This document shows positions 59,352 to 64,000 of a DNA stretch of 64,000 nt, piece by piece. The notes beneath the pieces are model-generated. The model was not told the DNA's origin. It made no database searches and saw nothing but the letters and a program-made list of their open reading frames with translations. Made by a program: the position numbers and the translations under genes. This stretch comes from Aminobacter sp. AP02 (lineage in GTDB: Bacteria > Pseudomonadota > Alphaproteobacteria > Rhizobiales > Rhizobiaceae). Every line of letters starts with the position of its first letter. Position 1 is the stretch's first letter. The stretch lies in assembly GCF_003148805.1 (NCBI RefSeq), contig NZ_QGGX01000006.1, positions 235,614 through 299,613 of the forward strand. Direction: 5' to 3'.

Positions 59352-59618
59352 GTGCAGGTACTCGTCCGCGATAACAATGTTGACCAGGCGCTTCGCGCGC
59401 TGAAGAAGAAAATGCAGCGCGAAGGCATCTTCCGTGAAATGAAGATGCGCGGTCACTACGAGAAGCCTTCGGAAAAGCGTGCTCGCGAAAAGGCTGAAGC
59501 CGTCCGCCGCGCTCGCAAGCTGGCCCGCAAGCGCGCTCAGCGCGAAGGCCTACTGCCCAGCACGCCGCGTCCCGCAGCTGCTGCTGGCGCAGGTGCTGGT
59601 GCACGTCCGGCACGTTGA
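59352..59618 (+). CDS. rpsU: 30S ribosomal protein S21
   Basis: This 88-residue ribosomal protein starts at GTG 59352 ([19 protein letters not shown]). The basic helical core [20 protein letters not shown] and an Arg/Lys-rich middle are typical. A C-terminal Ala/Gly/Pro tail of about 20 residues ([19 protein letters not shown]) is an extension common in rhizobia. AGGA lies six bases upstream of the start. It has its own terminator. Confidence 0.96.
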   Translation: MQVLVRDNNVDQALRALKKKMQREGIFREMKMRGHYEKPSEKRAREKAEAVRRARKLARKRAQREGLLPSTPRPAAAAGAGAGARPAR

Positions 59619-59654
59619 TCTGCCAATCTTTGGTCCTTTTCGAAGGATAACGAC

Positions 59655-59690
59655 AAGGTGGGGCGACTAATCATCGCCGCCACCTTTTTG
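59655..59690 (+). terminator. rpsU terminator
   Basis: AAGGTG-G-GGCGA (59655-59666) pairs with TCGCC-G-CACCTT (59674-59685) around a short loop, followed by TTTTTG. One bulge or mismatch interrupts the stem. Confidence 0.8.
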
Positions 59691-59755
59691 TTTTGTCCGG
59701 CTGACCGCCGGACGCAGCACCCACTGCCCGGGACAAAAGCGAGGAACACCCAGCG

Positions 59756-60604
59756 ATGAATGCAGTCATGAGCAACCGCAACTCGCTGCTGCGCGGCGGC
59801 GCCATGACAGCCCTTGTGCTTGTCGCCATGGCCGTGGCGGGCTGCCAATCGGGCGGCCCGGCCGGTGAACTGACCCGCATCGACACCGCCCAGGGCTCAA
59901 GCGAGAACATCTCCTCGCTGAGTGCGGTGATCTCCTCCAATCCCAATGATCCCGAGGCCTACAATGTGCGCGGTTCGGCCTATGGCCGCAGCGGCAAGTA
60001 CCGCGAGGCACTTCAGGATTTCGATCGGGCGCTCGAGCTCAACCCGAATTTCTACCAGGCCTATTCGAACCGCGCGCTGATCTACCGCTTCATGGGCAAC
60101 CAGCCGGCGGCACTCGCCGACTACAACAAGGCGATCCAGCTAAACGCGTCCTACGACGCCGCCTATATCGGCCGCGGCAATCTCTACCGCAAGGCAGGGC
60201 GCACGCAGGATGCCTTCAACGATTTCCAAAAGGCGATCGAGCTCGATACAACCGACCCGCGCGCGTACCACAATCGCGGCCTGATCTATCAGCAGCAGGG
60301 CCAGCATGCCTTTGCAATCGAGGACTTCTCGAAGGCAATCTCGCTCGCGCCCGACTCGGCCGAGCCCTACAATGGTCGGGGCCTCTCCTATCTCGCCACC
60401 AATGACGACGAGAATGCCTTCACAGACTTCAACATGGCGATCAAGCTTGACGGCAAGATCTCGGAGAGCTGGGCAAACCAGGCGCTGATCTATGAGCGCC
60501 GCGGCGACAAGGCCAAGGCGGCAAAGGCCTATGCCGAAGCGGTTCGGCTCGACCCGAACTACAAGCCGGCCGTCGACGGGTTGGCACGCACGCGCGGCGT
60601 GTGA
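59756..60604 (+). CDS. TPR-repeat lipoprotein (NlpI-like)
   Basis: This 282-residue lipoprotein has signal and lipobox VAVAGC (Cys near residue 30). The mature protein is an array of about six tetratricopeptide repeats (from residue 60 on), each with the G/A-Y-F pattern, e.g. AYNVRGSAYGRSGKYREALQ. It is probably a periplasmic scaffold attached to the inner or outer membrane. ATG at 59768 is an alternative start. It stands alone after rpsU. Confidence 0.9.
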   Translation: MNAVMSNRNSLLRGGAMTALVLVAMAVAGCQSGGPAGELTRIDTAQGSSENISSLSAVISSNPNDPEAYNVRGSAYGRSGKYREALQDFDRALELNPNFYQAYSNRALIYRFMGNQPAALADYNKAIQLNASYDAAYIGRGNLYRKAGRTQDAFNDFQKAIELDTTDPRAYHNRGLIYQQQGQHAFAIEDFSKAISLAPDSAEPYNGRGLSYLATNDDENAFTDFNMAIKLDGKISESWANQALIYERRGDKAKAAKAYAEAVRLDPNYKPAVDGLARTRGV

Positions 60605-60711
60605 TCCTTTGTAGCGTCCCCACGTCCTGTCGGGGCGCATGAAGACGCTGGCAATATCTTAACTTGTGCATGGTCCTATCCGGAAATCGAACCCGATTTC
60701 CGGGCTCAAGC

Positions 60712-61323
60712 ATGAGCGTCAGGCCTGCCGTGAATTGCCTCGTTGTCCTGTCGCACCCGCTGCCCGAAAGCCTCAACCGGCACTTCGCCGATACTGCGAT
60801 CCAGGAACTCACCAGCGCCGGCCACAAGGTGACGCTGCTTGATCTCTATGCGAAGGGCTTCGACCCGCGCCTCAGCGTTGCCGAACGCGGCTCTTATTAT
60901 GGCGAGCGCTTCGAGGCTGGGGCGTTGATGAGCCACGCTGCCGCCCTGCGCGAAGCCGAAGTGCTGGTGCTGATCTTCCCGACATGGTGGTTTGGGCTGC
61001 CCGCGATGCTGAAAGGCTGGATCGACAGGGTGTTTTCGCCCGGCATCGCTTTCGACCACGCCAGCGATTTCGGCCCGATCCGGCCGCTGCTCTACAAGCT
61101 GCGCCATGTCGTTGCCATAACCACCCTTGGCAGCCCCCGGTGGGTCGACCGGCTGGTCATGGGCCGTCCCGTGCGCCGCATCCTGAAATGGGGCGTGTTC
61201 AAGGCCTGCGCGCCCAAGGCACGTTTTGCGATGTTGCCCTTTTATGAGGCCGAGAGGCCGCAACAAGATCGTATCGACCGCTTTGCGGTGAGTATCCGAA
61301 CGCAATTGCGCAAGTTCAAATAA
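60712..61323 (+). CDS. NAD(P)H-dependent oxidoreductase, flavodoxin-2 (NQO1/KefF) family
   Basis: This 203-residue cytoplasmic FMN/FAD flavoprotein reduces quinones or similar acceptors. The flavin-binding loops are SHPLPESLNRHFAD (about 14-27) and FPTWWFGLPAMLKGWIDRVF (about 99-118), both diagnostic of the NQO1/KefF group. The gap 60605-60711 shows no feature. The gene appears single. Confidence 0.9.
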   Translation: MSVRPAVNCLVVLSHPLPESLNRHFADTAIQELTSAGHKVTLLDLYAKGFDPRLSVAERGSYYGERFEAGALMSHAAALREAEVLVLIFPTWWFGLPAMLKGWIDRVFSPGIAFDHASDFGPIRPLLYKLRHVVAITTLGSPRWVDRLVMGRPVRRILKWGVFKACAPKARFAMLPFYEAERPQQDRIDRFAVSIRTQLRKFK

Positions 61324-61446
61324 GCTGGACTGGCTTGTCAAATCTTCGCAGCCTTCGGCCAAGAGTTCGACCGGGCCTAGCCTCCAGGCCCGGTCGCCGC
61401 CGACCGAACATCGAAGGCGGTTGTGGCTAGTTACGCACTCGCGCCC

Positions 61447-61944
61447 TCACTCGACTTCACTGTCCGGCAGCACGACATAGATCAGCACGGCGAGGATCGC
61501 CGTATAGAACCTGAACGCGGCATCCTGGCCGTTCCAGCTGTCTGACTGCCACATGACAAACCATTGGCCGCCAACCACCATGAAACCGAAAAACCAGACC
61601 ATGAAGCCGACCCCGGCAGCCGCATGCACCAGATTCTTTGCCTTGTTGAAAGTGGCGGCCGTGCCGTGCCGCGCCCGGAACAACGCCAGCGCACTCTGCG
61701 CAAACAACACACAGGCCGCAGCTTCACCAGCGATGATCAGCCAGTAGCCCATATGCCAAAGCGTTTCCGAGGTGATGGCACGGTACATCAACGCGTTGCC
61801 GGGAAATGTCGTATCCATACTCAGTACATGCTGAACGAAATTGTAGTTGGATCGGTAGTCGGTGATGTTGTTGAACACTACTAGGAATGTGAACGCGGCC
61901 AAGGAAAAGCACATCAAGGTCTTCGAAATTCGAGCAAACATCAT
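61447..61944 (-). CDS. DUF2165 small membrane protein
   Basis: This protein of about 165 residues is a DUF2165 predicted integral membrane protein with four helices: ARISKTLMCFSLAAFTFLVV, a second around YWLIIAGEAAACVLFAQSAL, a third around VGFMVWFFGFMVVGGQWFVM, and a fourth around AFRFYTAILAVLIYVVLP. The NNITDYRSNYNFVQHVLSMD loop with TFPGNA is conserved in the family. Start ATG at 61944 or 61941 behind GGGGA. Function unknown. Confidence 0.87.
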   Translation of the reverse strand: MMFARISKTLMCFSLAAFTFLVVFNNITDYRSNYNFVQHVLSMDTTFPGNALMYRAITSETLWHMGYWLIIAGEAAACVLFAQSALALFRARHGTAATFNKAKNLVHAAAGVGFMVWFFGFMVVGGQWFVMWQSDSWNGQDAAFRFYTAILAVLIYVVLPDSEVE

Positions 61945-62180
61945 TTCCCCAGGTCTTGCTTTGCAACACAGGCTGTCAAGCATTGCGTGCCATCACGCAA
62001 TGTGATCACAATTTATGATCATAATTAGTGCGCAGTCAAGCGCGCCATCGGGAATGAAGTCTTGACCAAATGAAGCTGTAGCGAACCCCGAACACTTGAA
62101 CCTCAGCTCCAGCCAACTGGACTGGAACATTTCAACTACTGCGCGGTTGATATCGCTTCATGCCTGAAGGGATTCTCCCA

Positions 62181-62321
62181 ATGAAAAGATGATCCCTCCT
62201 CGCCGCTCTCGTGTCGCTCGCAGTTCCAGCGCACGCACAGTTCGGCGCCAAGCTCGGATGCGGGGCTGCACCGTCGAGAGGGGCACCGGCTTCGTAGACG
62301 GCAATCTCAGCGGGAACCTTT
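62181..62321 (+). pseudogene. Degenerate tandem copy of the DUF992 gene
   Basis: This remnant lies 190 bases upstream of the intact DUF992 gene and aligns with it. The leader CGGTTGATAT with CTTCATGCC recurs at the same distance from the ATG (62144 versus 62333). In-frame reading stops at the fourth codon, but the next frame gives SLLAALVSLAVPAHAQFGAK, matching the intact signal peptide, and a third frame gives GCTVERGTGFVDGNLSGN, matching TCVIDGGVGFVIGSSK. At least two frameshifts and a 3' truncation occurred. The remainder of 61945-62180 shows nothing else. Confidence 0.75.
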
Positions 62322-62370
62322 CAGCGGCTATTCGGTTGATATTTCTTCATGCCCCTGAAAGGAAACCGCC

Positions 62371-62847
62371 ATGAACAAGCTCATCCTCGCAGCAGCGCTT
62401 GCCCTTGTACCGCTTTCAGCGCCGGCCCATGCGGATTTCGGCGTCAAGGTGGGACTTCTCACCTGCGTCATCGATGGTGGCGTGGGCTTTGTCATAGGCT
62501 CGAGCAAGGACATGCGGTGCACGTTCACTCCCGCCAACCGCAGCGACCCGCAGCAGCTCTATTCGGGGCGCATCAACAAATATGGCGTCGACGTCGGCTT
62601 CACCAACGGCGCGGTGCTGCAATGGCTGGTGATGGCGTCGAGCGCCGACGTGCACTCGCCTGCCCTGCTCGCCGGAAATTATGCCGGTGCAAGTGCAGAA
62701 GCGACCGCGCTCTTGGGCGTGGGAGCGAATGTGCTGTTCGGCTGGTATCGTTCGGTCGCGCTTCAGCCGATCAGCGTGCAGGGTCAGACAGGCCTTAACG
62801 CCGCGTTGGCGGTAGGCGCAATGCAATTGGTAAGCTCGCAGCAATAG
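62371..62847 (+). CDS. DUF992 secreted protein
   Basis: This 158-residue periplasmic or outer-surface protein has a Sec signal (MNKLILAAALALVPLSAPAH, cut near 22). The mature part starts DFGVKVGLLTCVIDGGVGFV and contains MRCTFTPA, the two-Cys signature of DUF992 proteins of Rhizobiales. The function is unknown; the family is often abundant in the envelope. GAAAGGAAA lies before the ATG. A decayed twin lies just upstream. Confidence 0.88.
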   Translation: MNKLILAAALALVPLSAPAHADFGVKVGLLTCVIDGGVGFVIGSSKDMRCTFTPANRSDPQQLYSGRINKYGVDVGFTNGAVLQWLVMASSADVHSPALLAGNYAGASAEATALLGVGANVLFGWYRSVALQPISVQGQTGLNAALAVGAMQLVSSQQ

Positions 62848-62862
62848 GCTCGGTTCGGGAGC

Positions 62863-63183
62863 CCATATTCGATCATTTGGATTTCGTATTGGCGACCTTG
62901 TCGCCTCACGCCGCTTCCATGACGCGGTCGCCAATGCTCTTGGGTTCGCGACCATCGACAATACGCCGACACGTTTCTGCTCGGCCGAAACGCTGGCGAG
63001 TCGGTGCCGTTCCTTTGGATCGGCACCGACCAGCCTGCTTTTGGACTGCGCAGCGCCTGACCTCGGCAAGGCCTCTCCGACATTGGGATGCCGGTCCCTC
63101 GGGGGCCTGAGGAAATGAACGACTACGCAGCCTATGTGCTCGATCCAAATGGCAACAGCATCGAGGCCGGCTGTCGCAACTGA
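62863..63183 (+). pseudogene. VOC/glyoxalase-family gene remnant
   Basis: The gap between DUF992 and LysE genes holds fragments of one VOC-type protein in different frames. IFDHLDFVLATL opens the sequence, HDAVANALGFATIDN follows in a second frame, then TFLLGRNAGESVPFLWIGTD in a third, and EEMNDYAAYVLDPNGNSIEAG with a stop at 63181-63183. Order and content match glyoxalase/bleomycin-resistance dioxygenase-fold proteins, so several frameshifts broke the gene. Confidence 0.75.
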
Positions 63184-63256
63184 AACTACTCGCCTGCCCC
63201 TGTCCAACTCGTGCAGCAGCAGGCAGCTTCCGGCATCTTACCGCGAGGGGAATTGA

Positions 63257-63889
63257 ATGCCGGAAACTGCGAACCTGATCGCTTTTGCCGCGATCGCCCT
63301 CGGCATGGTGCTGACGCCCGGTCCGAACATGGTCTATCTGGTGTCCCGCTCCATCAGCCAGGGTCCCCGGGCCGGGTTGATTTCGCTTGCGGGCGTGGCG
63401 CTCGGTTTCGTCATCTACATGCTGCTAGCTGCCTTCGGCATCACAGCGCTGGTTCTGGCGGTGCCATACGCCTATGACGCGATCCGCTTTGCCGGCGCTG
63501 CCTATCTTCTGTGGCTCGCCTGGCAGGCCATTCGCCCCGGCGGGCGCTCGCCGTTCCATATCCGCGAACTGCCGAAGGATCGCACGCGCAAACTGTTTGC
63601 CATGGGGTTCTTCACCAACCTGCTCAATCCCAAGGTCGCGGTGCTGTATTTGTCGCTGCTGCCCCAGTTCATCGACCCGGCGGCCGGCAGCGTACTGACC
63701 CAGCTGCTCATCCTGGGCACGATCCAGATCTGCATCAGCGTCTCGGTCAACGCAATGATCGCGCTGTCTGCAGGCTCGATCTCGCAGTTCCTCGCCCAGA
63801 ACCCCGTCTGGCTCAAGATCCAGCGCTGGCTGATGGGCACGGTGCTCGCGGGACTTGCGGTGAAGATGGCAACCGAAGCCCAGCGCTGA
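63257..63889 (+). CDS. LysE/RhtB-family amino acid exporter
   Basis: This 210-residue inner-membrane exporter of the LysE superfamily has about six helices. The N-terminal GMVLTPGPNMVYLVSRSISQG motif and GFFTNLLNPKVAVLYLSLLPQF are diagnostic. It exports amino acids or homoserine lactone-like compounds; substrates vary between homologues. AGGGGAATTG lies before the ATG. It ends at a strong bidirectional terminator. Confidence 0.92.
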   Translation: MPETANLIAFAAIALGMVLTPGPNMVYLVSRSISQGPRAGLISLAGVALGFVIYMLLAAFGITALVLAVPYAYDAIRFAGAAYLLWLAWQAIRPGGRSPFHIRELPKDRTRKLFAMGFFTNLLNPKVAVLYLSLLPQFIDPAAGSVLTQLLILGTIQICISVSVNAMIALSAGSISQFLAQNPVWLKIQRWLMGTVLAGLAVKMATEAQR

Positions 63890-63910
63890 GTTTCACTTGT
63901 TCACTCAAAG

Positions 63911-63942
63911 AAAAAGCCCGGCGCTGTGGCCGGGCTTTTTTG
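63911..63942. terminator. Bidirectional terminator
   Basis: AAAAAGCCCGG (63911-63921) and CCGGGCTTTTT (63930-63940) form a perfect 11-bp stem with an 8-base loop, with T runs for both strands. It separates the LysE gene from a minus-strand gene entering at the window end. Confidence 0.92.
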
Positions 63943-63966
63943 GAATCAGGCTGTGTCTGGCCTGGC

Positions 63967-64000
63967 TCAGTGGTCCATGGCCTTGACGATTTCTTCGGTC
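63967..64000 (-). CDS. C-terminal end of an unidentified minus-strand gene
   Basis: Reverse translation gives TEEIVKAMDH followed by a TGA stop (63967-63969), right after the bidirectional terminator. Codon use fits a real gene, but ten residues are too few to name the product. Confidence 0.45.
   Translation of the reverse strand, partial: TEEIVKAMDH

Overview
The window reads as a chromosomal segment of an alphaproteobacterium of the order Rhizobiales, most likely near Mesorhizobium, Aminobacter or another Phyllobacteriaceae genus. This is inferred from GC-rich coding DNA, a CpdR cell-cycle regulator, a ROSE/RpoH-controlled small heat-shock gene, an mmgR (alpha-r8)-like sRNA, DUF992/DUF1344/DUF202 proteins, an rpsU with an Ala-rich tail, heterotetrameric sarcosine oxidase genes and dense CUT1/PotA-type ABC operons. 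No phage, insertion sequence, rRNA or CRISPR array was seen. Almost everything looks like ordinary chromosome with metabolic islands.

Layout. 1-4000: gltB, minus strand, 3' end outside the window. 4507-10202: housekeeping and stress genes (threonine aldolase, ROSE-controlled Hsp20, alpha/beta hydrolase, HisN-type phosphatase, an mmgR-like sRNA, N-formylglutamate amidohydrolase, cpdR, tRNA-Val). 10393-13465: a small secreted protein, a frameshifted DUF202 gene and a membrane diguanylate cyclase. 13488-29192: a LacI-controlled catabolic regulon. On the minus strand it runs lacI-type regulator, Gfo/Idh dehydrogenase, CoA-transferase, enoyl-CoA hydratase, aldehyde dehydrogenase, CUT1 sugar ABC transporter, GMC oxidoreductase, SDR, second GMC oxidoreductase. 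A DapA-like DUF993 aldolase is transcribed divergently. The same operator lies inside the -35/-10 spacer of both divergent promoters. 29723-33681: a PotA-type ABC importer. 33921-41588: a gamma-glutamylation amine or amino-alcohol island (glutamine-synthetase-like ligase, aldehyde dehydrogenase, iron alcohol dehydrogenase, APC permease, N-formylglutamate-amidohydrolase-like protein, RpiR regulator).

41801-47843: an RND efflux pair, a MaoC hydratase, a TetR regulator and a small secreted protein flanked by two perfect palindromes. 47911-54252: a sarcosine oxidase operon (soxB, cupin, DUF2511-like protein, soxD, soxA, soxG, small protein) with two extra genes between soxB and soxD. 54468-57875: SDR, Fsr-type MFS exporter, AraC regulator, DUF2000. 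57926-64000: secreted GH5 enzyme, rpsU, TPR lipoprotein, NAD(P)H oxidoreductase, DUF2165, a decayed plus an intact DUF992 gene, a decayed VOC gene, a LysE exporter, and the last codons of an unidentified minus-strand gene.

The two best candidates for undescribed biology are the LacI regulon (sugar import, flavin-dependent oxidation, retro-aldol cleavage and CoA activation under one operator) and the amine island, whose enzyme set fits glutamylation, alcohol oxidation, aldehyde oxidation and deglutamylation. Substrates of both are inferred, not shown.
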